NCBI GenBank assembly: GCA_005792545.1
Contig: SXRM01000317.1
Coordinates: 1 to 47,342, forward strand
Length of the DNA: 47,342 nt
DNA from: Pseudomonadota bacterium
GTDB taxonomy: Bacteria; Myxococcota_A; UBA9042
Direction: 5' to 3'
Below, one piece after another: positions 16,972 to 25,540 of this stretch (the stretch's first letter is position 1; each line of letters opens with the position of its first letter). The translations under genes and the position numbers were made by a program. The notes under the pieces are model-generated. The model was not told where the DNA came from, made no database searches, and worked only from the letters and a program-made list of their open reading frames with translations.

Positions 16972-18456
16972 ATGACGACCCTACCCGACACCGACGCCAC
17001 TGAACTCGCCCGCCGCATCGCCCAAGGCGAACTGTCCGCCGCCGAAGCGGTAGGCGCCGCCATCGACGCCACCGAGCGCGTCAACCCGCAGCTCAACGCC
17101 GTCGTGCACAAGATGTATGACGATGCGCGACGATTGGCCGGCTCTGGCACGCTGTCCGGCCCGTTCGCGGGCGTACCGATGGCGGTCAAGGACTTTGACG
17201 GGTTTGTCGCGGGCGCGCCGTTTACAGCCTCGACGCGGTTTCTCGACGGCTTCGTGCCCAACCGCGACGCCGAGGTCATCGCACGGCTGCGGCGGGCCGG
17301 CTTCGTGTTCATCGCCAAGACCAACTGCCCCGAGCTGGCGATCCTTGGGACTACCGAGCCCGAGTGGCGCGGCGCCGCGCACAACCCCTGGAACCTCGAC
17401 CACACGACTGGCGGCTCCTCGGGCGGCTCGGCGGCGATCGTCGCGAGTCGCGCAGTCCCCTTGGCCCACGGCGGCGACGGCGGCGGCAGTTTGCGGATCC
17501 CGGCCAGCGCTTGTGGCGTCGTCGGCTTGAAGGCCACGCGCGGGCGCATTCCGACCGGTCCAGACATGGGCGAGGGTTGGGGCGGCTACGTGCAGTTCGG
17601 CGTACTGACCCGCAGCGTGCGCGACACCGCTGCGTTGCTCGACGTGCTGGCGGGGCCGATGGCGGGCGATCCGTACGCCGCCCCGCACCACGAGGGCACG
17701 TTTGCGGCCGAGGCGGGCAGGGCACCGGGCAAGCTGCGGATTGCCTTCACCACGCAGTCGTTCTTTGGCAAGGCGACTGACCCGGCCTGCGCTGCGGCAG
17801 TCACGCAGACCGCAGCGTTGCTCACGGAACTAGGACACAGCGTCGAAGAGGCCACGCCGACCTATGACCGCGACGCGCTGGTGCGCGCCTACCTGGTGCA
17901 AGTCGGGGTGGGCATCGCCGCAGAAATCGACGACATGGCCCACTGGACCGGCAAGACGCCGCGTCCGGGCGACTTCGAGCCTGGCACCTGGTTTTTGCGG
18001 CAAGTCGGCCAGGCGATGAGCGGTCTGGATCTGCAGCGGGCGCGCGACGCAGCGCAGGCCGCGGGTCGCGCGATGGGCGAGTTCCACCAACGCTATGATG
18101 TGCTGGTGAGTCCCACGTTGGCTCACCCGCCGGCGCGCCTGGGGGAACTGGGCGTCAAGCCGTCGGAGCGCTTAGGCCTTGCGGTGTTGCGCACAGTGCC
18201 GCTGCGCGCGGCGATCGAGTCGGCGCTGGCGCAGCTGGCCGCCAACAACTTTGAGAAGACGCCGAACACCCAGATTTTCAACCAGACTGGGCAGCCTGCA
18301 GTCTCGCTGCCGCTGCATTGGACCGCCGACGAGTTGCCGATTGGCGTGCAGTTTTCGGCGGCCTGCGGCGGCGAGGGGCTGCTGCTGCGGTTGGCGGGGC
18401 AGTTGGAAGCGGCGCGGCCATGGATCGGGCGCAAGCCCAAGGTGTGCGCTGTCTAG
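16972..18456 (+). CDS. Amidase-signature family hydrolase
   Basis: A 494-residue amidase of the AS family, which hydrolyses carboxamide bonds with a Ser-cisSer-Lys triad. The expected residues are visible: Lys73 in VPMAVKDFDG, cis-Ser149 in TTGGSSGGSAA and nucleophile Ser173 in GGDGGGSLRIPA, the correct spacing of 24 between the two serines. Length is typical. The frame is open far upstream, but the ATG at 16972 is the first sensible start (MTTLPDTDATELARRIAQGE) and no Shine-Dalgarno is visible, so the mRNA may be leaderless or short-leadered. The hotdog-fold gene follows after 15 nt. Substrate not determinable; related enzymes act on peptide amides or aryl amides. Confidence 0.88.
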   Translation: MTTLPDTDATELARRIAQGELSAAEAVGAAIDATERVNPQLNAVVHKMYDDARRLAGSGTLSGPFAGVPMAVKDFDGFVAGAPFTASTRFLDGFVPNRDAEVIARLRRAGFVFIAKTNCPELAILGTTEPEWRGAAHNPWNLDHTTGGSSGGSAAIVASRAVPLAHGGDGGGSLRIPASACGVVGLKATRGRIPTGPDMGEGWGGYVQFGVLTRSVRDTAALLDVLAGPMAGDPYAAPHHEGTFAAEAGRAPGKLRIAFTTQSFFGKATDPACAAAVTQTAALLTELGHSVEEATPTYDRDALVRAYLVQVGVGIAAEIDDMAHWTGKTPRPGDFEPGTWFLRQVGQAMSGLDLQRARDAAQAAGRAMGEFHQRYDVLVSPTLAHPPARLGELGVKPSERLGLAVLRTVPLRAAIESALAQLAANNFEKTPNTQIFNQTGQPAVSLPLHWTADELPIGVQFSAACGGEGLLLRLAGQLEAARPWIGRKPKVCAV

Positions 18457-18471
18457 CGCCAGGGCAAACGC

Positions 18472-18957
18472 ATGAATTTCCAGACTCTCAAAGCCACGGT
18501 GGCGTTGCGCGCGTTCGGGTGGGCCAAGATTCCCATGATTGCGTCGCTGCAGCCGACCGTTGTCGAGGCCAGCGAAACGCGGCTGGTCATCAAGCTGCCG
18601 CTGACCTGGCGATCGCGCAATCACTTGAAGTCCATGTACTTTGGCGCACTGGCCGTGGGCGCTGACTGCGCTTGCGGGCTGCTGGCCATGCAGTTCGTCG
18701 AGCGGCACAAGAAGGCCAAGATCTCGCTGCTGTTCAAGGACTTCTCGGCACAGTTCCACAGGCGGGCCGACGGCGATGTGCACTTTTCGTGCGATGCTGG
18801 CACCGAGATCCGCGAGTTGGTCGAGCACGCGGCGCGCACCGGAGAGCGCTGCAACCTCGGCGTGACGGTGCTAGCCACCGTGCCCAAGAATGGCCCGGAG
18901 CCGGTGGCGACGTTCGTGATGACGCTGTCGCTCAAGGCGCGCGGGCAGATCGGCTAA
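18472..18957 (+). CDS. DUF4442 hotdog-fold protein
   Basis: A 161-residue protein of the DUF4442 type, which belongs to the hotdog fold of acyl-CoA thioesterases. Family landmarks are LPLTWRSRNHLKSMYFGALA followed by GADCACGLLAM. It most likely binds an acyl-thioester, but the catalytic residues of PaaI-type thioesterases are not conserved in this group, so activity is uncertain. AGGG lies 7 nt before the ATG. It sits 15 nt after the amidase and is probably co-transcribed; no promoter is seen between them. Confidence 0.78.
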   Translation: MNFQTLKATVALRAFGWAKIPMIASLQPTVVEASETRLVIKLPLTWRSRNHLKSMYFGALAVGADCACGLLAMQFVERHKKAKISLLFKDFSAQFHRRADGDVHFSCDAGTEIRELVEHAARTGERCNLGVTVLATVPKNGPEPVATFVMTLSLKARGQIG

Positions 18958-18962
18958 GCGCG

Positions 18963-18991
18963 CTGTCAACGGCCGCCGCCTCTGCTACGCT
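18963..18991 (+). promoter_or_regulatory. Sigma70-like promoter for the alpha/beta hydrolase
   Basis: CTGTCA at 18963-18968 and TACGCT at 18986-18991 are 17 nt apart. The predicted start of transcription is about 35 nt before the ATG at 19035. Confidence 0.5.
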
Positions 18992-19034
18992 TGCCGCCCG
19001 CCCCCGCCGCGCTGCTGCGCCCACCTGGAGTTCC

Positions 19035-20339
19035 ATGCATCTGTTGACTCGCCGCACGGCCTTCGCCGCTGCCTTGTTGTATTTTCCCGCTTGTGCTGCT
19101 TCAGCCCCGGCTGCGTCGACAGCGACTGCGGACGCGTCAGCGACCACCGACGGCGCGGCAACGGCCGATGGCGCCGTGGGCGGTGATGCCGCGGCGGGCG
19201 GTGGGGACACCAGCGCCGGAGAAACCGCGACGGGCAGCGACGCCAGTGCAGACGCAAGTGCGGACACGGCCAGCAGCACCGGCACCCCGTTTGGCGTCGG
19301 GTTGCTCAAAGTCGAGGTCGCCGGACCCGGTGGCCGCAAGCTGCCGACGTCGATCTGGTATCCGACTGCGGTCGGCGCCAAAGGCACTGCGGTCAGCTAC
19401 GGCTTTGGGTTGTTTCCGTCGCCGCTTGGTGCGCAGGAGGGCGTAGCGCCGGCCAAGGGCCCATTCCCGACCGTCGCCTTCAGCCATGGCAACCAGGGTG
19501 TTCCCGAGCAGTCGGTGTTCTTGACCGAAGGCCTTGCGGCGCGCGGCTACGTGGTGGTGGCACCGGAGCACATCGGCAACTCGTTCACCACCTTCGACGA
19601 GAAGCTGTTTGCGGCGGTGACGCTGTGGCGCCCCAAGGATCTGTCCGCCGCCGTCGATCGCTTGACCAAGCCGCAAGCCGGCGACCCGCCGTGGTTGGCC
19701 GGCTTGGCCGACACCGAAAAGCTGGCCGTTACCGGTCACTCGTTCGGCGGCTACACCAGCCTCGCTTTCGCCGGCATCGTGGTCTCGCCACCGGCCTCGG
19801 CGATGCCCAAGTGCGAGGGCGTGGCCAAAGGCGACCCGGTCTGCGATGCCGTCGCGGCCGCGGGTCCGCCGCCGTGGAACCTGGGTGACCCGCGCTGCGA
19901 CGTGGCGATTCCCCTGGCCCACGCGCTGACGGCCGGCTTCGACGTCAAAAGCCTTGCCGGCCACAAGGTTCCGATCGTGCTGGCCGCGGCCACCGGCGAC
20001 AAGCTGACGCCGTACAAAGCCGAAGCCGAGGCGGCCTACAAAGCGATGCAGCCGCCCAAGGCGCTGTTGACCCTGACCGGTGGCGACCACTTCAGCTTTG
20101 CGCAAGCCTGCGAACTGGCCGCGGTCGCGCCTGCGAACCTCAAGGCGGACCTGGAGAAGCTGTGCAAGCCGGGCGCCGTGCCCACGATTGCCGACAGCCA
20201 CACCGCAACGCTGTTCACCACGCTCGCGGCATGCGACCTGTACCTCAAGGGCGACGAGGCGGCGCGCGCGACGTTTGCCAACGGCTCGTTCGCCGGACTC
20301 AACGGCATCTCGATGGCCAGCGAGGGCATTGTCAAGTAG
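19035..20339 (+). CDS. Exported alpha/beta hydrolase, PAF-acetylhydrolase/esterase-like
   Basis: A 434-residue exported protein starting at the ATG at 19035, with TGGAG 4 nt upstream; the longer frame to the left is a shadow of the hotdog gene. A signal peptide with a possible but weak lipobox (FPAC, Cys20) is followed by an Ala/Thr/Asp/Gly linker of about 70 residues like those of the neighbouring lipoproteins. The hydrolase domain starts near residue 90 with a PAF-acetylhydrolase-like opening (LPTSIWYPT, TVAFSHGNQG). The nucleophile is Ser236 in VTGHSFGGYTS; the acid is probably Asp in AATGDKLTP and the base His in GGDHFSF. It should cleave an ester or related bond outside the cytoplasm. 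Its last codons overlap the candidate broken gene on the other strand. Confidence 0.82.
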   Translation: MHLLTRRTAFAAALLYFPACAASAPAASTATADASATTDGAATADGAVGGDAAAGGGDTSAGETATGSDASADASADTASSTGTPFGVGLLKVEVAGPGGRKLPTSIWYPTAVGAKGTAVSYGFGLFPSPLGAQEGVAPAKGPFPTVAFSHGNQGVPEQSVFLTEGLAARGYVVVAPEHIGNSFTTFDEKLFAAVTLWRPKDLSAAVDRLTKPQAGDPPWLAGLADTEKLAVTGHSFGGYTSLAFAGIVVSPPASAMPKCEGVAKGDPVCDAVAAAGPPPWNLGDPRCDVAIPLAHALTAGFDVKSLAGHKVPIVLAAATGDKLTPYKAEAEAAYKAMQPPKALLTLTGGDHFSFAQACELAAVAPANLKADLEKLCKPGAVPTIADSHTATLFTTLAACDLYLKGDEAARATFANGSFAGLNGISMASEGIVK

Positions 20340-20670
20340 GCGCTACGCCTGCGCCGATTGGGCCTGTGCTGGGCGGCGCCGCTGGAGACAGCTCTTCTTC
20401 GATTCCAGCTAGTTCGGCGCCCCAACACACCCACTTGCGCAGTCCGGCGGCCTCGGCCTGCGGGCCAAACGCAACGAATCGTGGGCGCCGCTGCTGCACG
20501 ACCGGAGCAACAGTTCACAGTGCCATGGCAATTGCTGCCTCGCGTGCAGTCACCAGTGCAGGTGCGACGCGACAGCCGAACACAGGATCAAGCAGGCGAA
20601 CCGCGTCGCCGACAGCTGCAGCCCAAACATGGTCATGCAAGCTCAGGCTGCGTCCGGCTTGTGCAGACAT
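20332..20670 (-). pseudogene. Candidate small gene with an in-frame TGA
   Basis: One reading frame on the minus strand runs from the ATG at 20670 to a TGA at 20334-20332 (112 sense or stop codons before the final stop) and is interrupted only once, by TGA at 20517-20515. The first part contains HDHVWAAAVGDAVRLLDP and the second RRPRFVAFGPQAEAAGLRKW followed by VCWGAELAGIEEEL, which look protein-like and keep the same frame across the stop. An upstream in-frame TAA lies 12 nt before the ATG. No family is recognised. It could be a pseudogene with a nonsense mutation, a sequencing error or chance. The last 8 nt overlap the hydrolase gene on the other strand. Confidence 0.3.
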
Positions 20671-20678
20671 CCGCCGCA

Positions 20679-21110
20679 AGGGTTAGCCTTTCGCCGGGGT
20701 ACCAGCGTGGCGGCGGTCACTGTCAGCGCAATGGACAGCCTGTGACTCGGAAACGGTGTACGGATATGCCCAATGGTCCCAGGGCTATCGCAAGAAACCA
20801 GCCGTCCCTGGCCCTGGCCCTGAGCCTGAGCCTGACCGCCACAAGTATGGCTGCCTTTGTCTGGCGGAACCCCGCGGCGGCTGTTCCTGAAAGCCATACA
20901 GTGCCTGAGCCTGCGTGGTCCGGTCAGTCTGCTGCCAGTCTGGCGTTTGTCGTCGGTTGTCACCTGACCACGTTCACGCGGTGTTTTCGAGGGTCAGCCG
21001 GCTTCGCCGGTCAGAAACAGGGACAGGTTCAGGTTCAGCGTCAGCGGCGACATCGTCGGGATTGCGCGGGGTCTGCTATCTTGCGATCGCCCTGCCAATG
21101 GTCCCCCCAA
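20679..21110. repeat. Gene-free region with degenerate hexamer tracts and an inverted pair
   Basis: No convincing gene lies between 20671 and 21120. The stretch holds two degenerate CCTGNN hexamer tracts in opposite orientation (20806-20838 on the plus strand; about 21013-21043 on the minus strand). It also holds a 16-bp inverted pair matching at 15 positions: CAGGGCTATCGCAAGA at 20780-20795, and its near-complement at 21079-21094. CCAATGGTCC occurs next to both arms but in the same orientation. Short frames across the region are rich in Gln/Gly or Ala/Leu repeats and are by-products of the hexamers. Confidence 0.5.
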
Positions 21111-21120
21111 TACTTGCGCC

Positions 21121-21750
21121 TCAGCAAAAATTCTGCGTAATCAACACCTGACCGTCGGCGGTCACCGCAATGCCGATCGCCTCGGTCAACCACGCCGGCT
21201 GCAACAGATTGGCCTTGTGTCCCGGCGAGTTCCACCAGCCCTGCACGGTCTCTTCGGCGAGTTCGGCCGCGGTGCGTACCGTCTCGGCCTCGCGGCGGCC
21301 ATCGGACCAAATGCGCCAGCGCGGCACCCGGTGGACCAGCGCCAGGTTCTCGCCGCCAGTCAAGAAGCGCCCCGGGCCATTGGGCGCGCGACAAACGTAC
21401 CCAGCCCGCGCATAGCGATCCGTGACTTGGGTGCCGTCGGGGGCGTCGTGCGAAAAATAGCGCTGCTTGCGCATGTCGATGCTGTGGGCGGTGGCAATCG
21501 CGGCGAGTTCTGCGTTCCACGCCAGCTGCGACAGCCCGTGCCGCGCGCGAATGGCGTTGACGCGGTCGTGAACCTGCCGCGCGACGTCGGCGAGGTCGAG
21601 CGGGCCAAGGGCATCCACTACGGCGGTCGCAGCGGGGTCAGCCTCAGGAAAGGGCTTGGCACAGCCAGAGCCGAGCGCCAGCGCCGCCAACAGTGGCCAG
21701 CAAGCAGCTTGCCAGCCGCGCCGCGAAAATCGCTTGTGCATCGCGGTCAT
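21121..21750 (-). CDS. CAP-domain (SCP/PR1-like) lipoprotein
   Basis: A 209-residue protein. The start at 21750 is supported by the ATGA overlap with the stop of the upstream CNNM gene. The signal peptide has lipobox GSGC (Cys30). Residues about 55-209 form a CAP domain. HDRVNAIRARHGLSQLAWN opens it, FSHDAPDG carries one conserved His, and GGENLALV and WWNSPGHKANLL carry the conserved Glu and second His of the CAP cavity; ITQNFC closes it. Bacterial CAP lipoproteins are envelope proteins with mostly unknown roles. It is translationally coupled to the gene before it and is the last gene of the minus-strand run. Confidence 0.85.
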   Translation of the reverse strand: MTAMHKRFSRRGWQAACWPLLAALALGSGCAKPFPEADPAATAVVDALGPLDLADVARQVHDRVNAIRARHGLSQLAWNAELAAIATAHSIDMRKQRYFSHDAPDGTQVTDRYARAGYVCRAPNGPGRFLTGGENLALVHRVPRWRIWSDGRREAETVRTAAELAEETVQGWWNSPGHKANLLQPAWLTEAIGIAVTADGQVLITQNFC

Positions 21751-23057
21751 GCGGGCTCCTGCTGGGGCGCGGCCGACAATGGCCACAGGCGCAGTTCGAC
21801 GATCTGGCCGGCGGTTTGTTTCAGAACCTCGAATTCGCACCCATCTTCGGGGACCTGCACGCGGTCGCCGACCTCGGGGATTCGTCCCGACCGCGCGATG
21901 ACCAAGCCCGCCACGGTGCTCCACTGCTGCGATTCCGGCAGGTCTCGGCCATAGTCTCGGTTGACGTCGCGCACCGGCGCGTTGCCGTACAGCACCAGGC
22001 CGCCGTCACTACAGCGCTGGATAAGCCACGACTCAGCGAGGTCGTCCTCTTCGATCTCGCCGACCAGTTCTTCGAGCAGATCCTCAACGGTCACCAAGCC
22101 GACAAGGCCACCGTGCTCATCGACGACAGCCGCCATCGGGCAGTGCTGGGCTAGCAGCTTTTGGAGCAGGTCCGGAGCCGGCATCCTCCAGGGTGCGACG
22201 ACCACCGGCCGCAGTAGCGCCGACACCGCCGGCGGCTGTGCTTTGAGGCGCGCAGCCAGCACGTCGCGGGTGCGGAGGTACCCCACCGGCTGGTCCAAGA
22301 CACCCCGAAAGGCGAGCAGGCGCGTATGCGTCGTGGCCAACGCGGCCGCTACCGCCTTCTCGAGGTCGCTGTCCGCGTCGACGGCGTCGATGCGCTTGCG
22401 CGGCACCACCACCGACTTGGCGGTCAACTGCGCCAGTTCCAATGCGCGTCCGGCAATGCGGCCGCTGGTGGGTTCGACGGCGCCGACCGCCGCCGCCTCC
22501 TCGAGCAGGATTCGCAGCTCTTCGCCTGACAGCCGCGCCTCAGTGAAAGTGGTCTTGTCGTGCACGAGTCCCAAGAACAGATTCGAGGTCTTGGCCAGCA
22601 GCCAGCTTGCGGGGCGCAGCACCTTGCTCCAGACCAGCAGCCACGGGCCCATCGCCAGCGACCACTTGTCGGCGGACCGCAGCGCGAGCGACTTGGGGAT
22701 GAGCTCGCCGAAAACCAGCGACATGAAGCTGATGCTTGAGACCACCAGGCCGAACGAAAGCCACTCCGCCCAGAAAGCGCTGAAGCCCTGCTGACTCAGC
22801 CACCCGGCAAAGCGCACCACGTACTGCTCGCCGCTGTATGCCGCCGCCGCGGCGCTGACCCCAGTGATGCAGATCTGCACCGTCGCCAGAAACACCTCGG
22901 GGTTGGCGCGCAGCTGCTGGACGGCAACCGCACGGTGGCTGCCTTCGTCGACCAGTTCTTTGAGGCGGGCGCGCCGCACCGACAGCACCGCAATTTCGGC
23001 CGCAGCGAACAAGCCGTTGGCGAGAACCAGGGCGACGATGAGGAGGAACTCGGTCAT
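21747..23057 (-). CDS. CNNM/HlyC-CorC family membrane protein with CBS domains
   Basis: A 436-residue protein. The N-terminal part (about 1-165) is a DUF21/CNNM transmembrane domain (LANGLFAAAEIAVLSVRR, VFGELIPKSLALR). Two CBS repeats follow (about 190-325; PMAAVVDEHGGLVGLVTVED and the DLLEEL end). A C-terminal CorC_HlyC domain (about 340-430; WLIQRCSDGGLVLYGNAPV, GCEFEVLK) ends it. Proteins of this type are linked to Mg2+ or Co2+ transport and often annotated as hemolysins; transport is the better-supported role. Domain order and length are standard. Its stop overlaps the start of the CAP gene by 4 nt. Confidence 0.9.
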   Translation of the reverse strand: MTEFLLIVALVLANGLFAAAEIAVLSVRRARLKELVDEGSHRAVAVQQLRANPEVFLATVQICITGVSAAAAAYSGEQYVVRFAGWLSQQGFSAFWAEWLSFGLVVSSISFMSLVFGELIPKSLALRSADKWSLAMGPWLLVWSKVLRPASWLLAKTSNLFLGLVHDKTTFTEARLSGEELRILLEEAAAVGAVEPTSGRIAGRALELAQLTAKSVVVPRKRIDAVDADSDLEKAVAAALATTHTRLLAFRGVLDQPVGYLRTRDVLAARLKAQPPAVSALLRPVVVAPWRMPAPDLLQKLLAQHCPMAAVVDEHGGLVGLVTVEDLLEELVGEIEEDDLAESWLIQRCSDGGLVLYGNAPVRDVNRDYGRDLPESQQWSTVAGLVIARSGRIPEVGDRVQVPEDGCEFEVLKQTAGQIVELRLWPLSAAPQQEPA

Positions 23058-23171
23058 GCGCTCAATCCGGCAGGGTCCAGACTCGGTCAGTCTACCGCAG
23101 ACTTTCGCGGGGGTCAGGTGCCCGCATGGGCTGCTGCAACATGGCGTCGACGCAACAGCCGCTGTCCCCGA

Positions 23172-24215
23172 CTACTTGCCGCCCGGCAGCACGGTCAAAC
23201 CGCGGCTCGTCCACACCTTGCCCGTGGCATCGACGATGACCCCTTTGGCCCGGCGCGCGCCGATGGCGTCCAGCCCCGCCTGCCCGCCAGCGATGAAGGC
23301 CCACTTGGTCAGGATCTCGGCGTCGGTTGCGCTCGTGGCTAGCACAGTTGCACTTTGGCTTGCCTTGGCCGGCCAGCCGGTCCGCAAGTCGAGAATGTGG
23401 TGATAGCGGACCCCGTCCAGGAGGGCGAAGCGCTCGTAGTCGCCGCTGGTCGAAAACGCAGCGTCGTGCACCAGCACCACCCCCAGCAGCCTGGCCTTCT
23501 CGCGCGGATGGGCGATGCCGATGCGCCAGGGTCGGCTGCCATTCTGCCCGGCGCAGAACAGGTCGCCGCCCGCCTGGACGGCAAAGTTGTCGAAGCCCTG
23601 CTTGCGCAAAAGTGCCACCACGCTGTCGACCGCCGCGCCTTTGCCGATGCCGCCCAGGTGCAGCGCCATGCCCGGCTTGCCCAACTGGATCGTCTGCGCT
23701 TTGCCGTCGACCACCACGTGCTTGTAGCCGACGCACGCCAGCCGAGCCGCAACTTCGTCCTGAGTAGGCAGTTTGCGCAACTGAGTCGGTTCATGGCTGC
23801 CCGGCGGCGTATCGAACTGCCACACCTCGCCGAGCGGCGCGAAGGTAATGTCGAACAGGCCGCCCGACTGCTCACTGGCCTTGAGTGCGGTCTGCACCAC
23901 GGCGAGCGTCTCTGGCGCAACGCGCACTGGCTTGCCCGGAGCGGCGTTGACTCGGCTGACGTCGCTCTGGGGTCGCCAGTTGGACCACAGCGCCTCCAGG
24001 CGCGCGAACTCGCTGGCGACGGCCTGGGTCGCGGCCTGGGCGGCATCGCCGTCCCCGTCTTTGGCCCGCGGGCAGATGGTGGCGCGGACTTTGGTGCCCA
24101 TCGCGACCACGTCCAGGTGTGCGGCGTTGGCGCAGCCGGGTCCTTCGTCGGTGGCGGAGGCGGGCAGGGCAGCGGCAAGGAGGCCGCAAGCCATCGCAAC
24201 GAGAATCGTTTTCAT
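23172..24215 (-). CDS. apbE: FAD:protein FMN transferase (ApbE family)
   Basis: A 347-residue exported protein; the ATG at 24215 starts a signal peptide ending near ALPASA, and the open frame beyond it is a shadow. ApbE attaches FMN covalently to Thr or Ser of target proteins such as Rnf or Nqr subunits, using FAD and Mg2+. Landmarks are SRVNAAPGKPV, LHLGGIGKGAAVDSV (FAD-binding glycine motif), AGGDLFCAG, HHILDLRTGWPA and DAEILTKWAF (metal-binding Asp region). Two Cys near the mature N terminus are unusual but not at a lipobox. It starts 10 nt after the upstream gene. No flavinylation target is seen in the window. Confidence 0.88.
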   Translation of the reverse strand: MKTILVAMACGLLAAALPASATDEGPGCANAAHLDVVAMGTKVRATICPRAKDGDGDAAQAATQAVASEFARLEALWSNWRPQSDVSRVNAAPGKPVRVAPETLAVVQTALKASEQSGGLFDITFAPLGEVWQFDTPPGSHEPTQLRKLPTQDEVAARLACVGYKHVVVDGKAQTIQLGKPGMALHLGGIGKGAAVDSVVALLRKQGFDNFAVQAGGDLFCAGQNGSRPWRIGIAHPREKARLLGVVLVHDAAFSTSGDYERFALLDGVRYHHILDLRTGWPAKASQSATVLATSATDAEILTKWAFIAGGQAGLDAIGARRAKGVIVDATGKVWTSRGLTVLPGGK

Positions 24216-24225
24216 GGCTTGACTG

Positions 24226-24729
24226 TCAGCCGGCCTGGCGCAGCGACCGGGTCGGATAGGCGCGCATGATGATGCGCAACTCTTCGGCGAACACGGCCAG
24301 CGCGCCGCGCGTGCACACAAAACGCAGGCCCTCAAAGCCGTCGCTGTGCGTCAGGCGATCCCCGCGCCAGTGCTCGAGCACATCGTGCGGCGGTGGCCCG
24401 GTAATCGGCGACAGCAGCGCCGTCACGTGGATGAGGTCGGCGCGGTCGTTGGCTCGGCGCACCCACAAGTGCAAACCGGAGTCGAAAAAGCGCGGCAGCC
24501 ACAGTGCCCGTTGATTGGCCGCGAGCTGATCCAGGTGCGCGGCCATGCCGAGCAGTTCCCAGGTCGCCAATCGCGTGCGCACGACCCGACCTGGATGGCC
24601 CGGCGACACCAGCCGCGCGCTCACCACCACCCAGTTCAAGTCGTACAGATTGTCGGCATTGCCGAACTGATAGCGCTGCGGCAGCAGCACCAACCGGCCG
24701 CGCAGGTTCACGCTGGTCAGCGTGGCCAT
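24226..24729 (-). CDS. Small protein, possibly WapI-like
   Basis: A 167-residue cytoplasmic-looking protein with no signal peptide. The pattern LYDLNWVVVSARLVSPG followed by RTRLATWELLGMAAHLDQL resembles WapI-type proteins (some are immunity proteins), where an NW motif precedes an EL helix. The resemblance is weak and no toxin gene lies nearby, so the call is tentative. It sits 31 nt after the CinA-like gene and 10 nt before apbE in a continuous minus-strand run. Confidence 0.5.
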   Translation of the reverse strand: MATLTSVNLRGRLVLLPQRYQFGNADNLYDLNWVVVSARLVSPGHPGRVVRTRLATWELLGMAAHLDQLAANQRALWLPRFFDSGLHLWVRRANDRADLIHVTALLSPITGPPPHDVLEHWRGDRLTHSDGFEGLRFVCTRGALAVFAEELRIIMRAYPTRSLRQAG

Positions 24730-24760
24730 GGCGCCGCTCCCCGTGGTCCGCGCGCGCTGG

Positions 24761-25540
24761 TCACGTCGCCCTCCACTCGGTGCGCACCCATTGTCCGGCG
24801 CCGATAGCGCGGATGGTGGCCTCTACAGCCGCATGGACGCGCCGCCGGTCCTCGTGCTCAAACGTCAGGCGCAGCTTGTAGTCGTGCGCATCGAGCACCG
24901 GATAGCTGCCGATCTCGACATCGGCGTGGTCCGCCACCACCCGGTCGATATGGGCGACGGCGTGCCACTCTTCGATCTTGAAGTAGGCCGTCGCCAACTC
25001 GTGCCGCCGGGCGCCCGCAGCGCGGACCAGCTGCTCAATCTGGGCGATGTTGCGGGCCACCAGCGCCGGCACGCCGGGCAGCACGTACACGTTGCGCATG
25101 CGAAACAGTGGCCAACGTCCCGCCACCGGTACGATTTCTGCGCCTTCGGGCAGCAGCGCCAACCGCTCTTGCTCGGCGGTCAGCGGCGCGCCCAAGTACG
25201 CGGTGACCTTGTTCGCGAGGTCGTTGTTGCGCGCCATTGCTACACCGAAAGCCTGCGCGACGGCGTGCCAGGTGCAGTCGTCATGGGTTGGACCGACGCC
25301 GCCGGTCGTGACGACGAGGTCAAAGCGCGCCGCGAAATCGGCGACGACTGTCGCGATGCGGTCGCGGTCGTCAGCCAGGACCGCAAGTTCGCCCACGCGC
25401 AGGCCAAGCTCTGAAAACCGCTGCAGGATGTGCGGGCCGTTGGCGTCGCTAACCTTGGCCGACAGCACCTCGTTGCCGATGACGACCACCCCCGCCGAGA
25501 TGCGGCGCGCTTGCGCGTTGGGGGAGGGCGCCGCGGACAT
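24761..25540 (-). CDS. CinA/MoaB-like molybdopterin-binding-fold protein
   Basis: A 259-residue protein. Residues about 15-180 have the MoaB/Mog fold seen in the N-terminal half of CinA: VVVIGNEVLSAKVSD, then VVTTGGVGPTHDDCT, the latter matching the CinA motif TTGGLGPTHDD. It lacks the C-terminal nicotinamide-nucleotide amidase domain, so it is not a full-length CinA. Related short proteins are YfaY-like. Possible roles include nucleotide pyrophosphatase activity on ADP-ribose, which is known for CinA N-terminal domains; this is an extrapolation. Its start directly follows the upstream stop (TGA then ATG). Confidence 0.82.
   Translation of the reverse strand: MSAAPSPNAQARRISAGVVVIGNEVLSAKVSDANGPHILQRFSELGLRVGELAVLADDRDRIATVVADFAARFDLVVTTGGVGPTHDDCTWHAVAQAFGVAMARNNDLANKVTAYLGAPLTAEQERLALLPEGAEIVPVAGRWPLFRMRNVYVLPGVPALVARNIAQIEQLVRAAGARRHELATAYFKIEEWHAVAHIDRVVADHADVEIGSYPVLDAHDYKLRLTFEHEDRRRVHAAVEATIRAIGAGQWVRTEWRAT

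Noticed and set aside
20515..20517. Selenocysteine at the in-frame TGA
   Set aside because: No SECIS-like hairpin was evident just downstream, no redox motif surrounds the site and no sel genes are seen; a nonsense mutation is simpler.
20358..21140. 260-codon plus-strand frame in the gene-poor gap
   Set aside because: The translation is Gln/Arg/Ala-rich, changes character at the hexamer tracts, has no ribosome-binding site and no domain.
24226..24729. Toxin-immunity locus around the WapI-like gene
   Set aside because: Neighbours are housekeeping-type genes in a tight operon and no Rhs, WapA or other polymorphic toxin gene is present.
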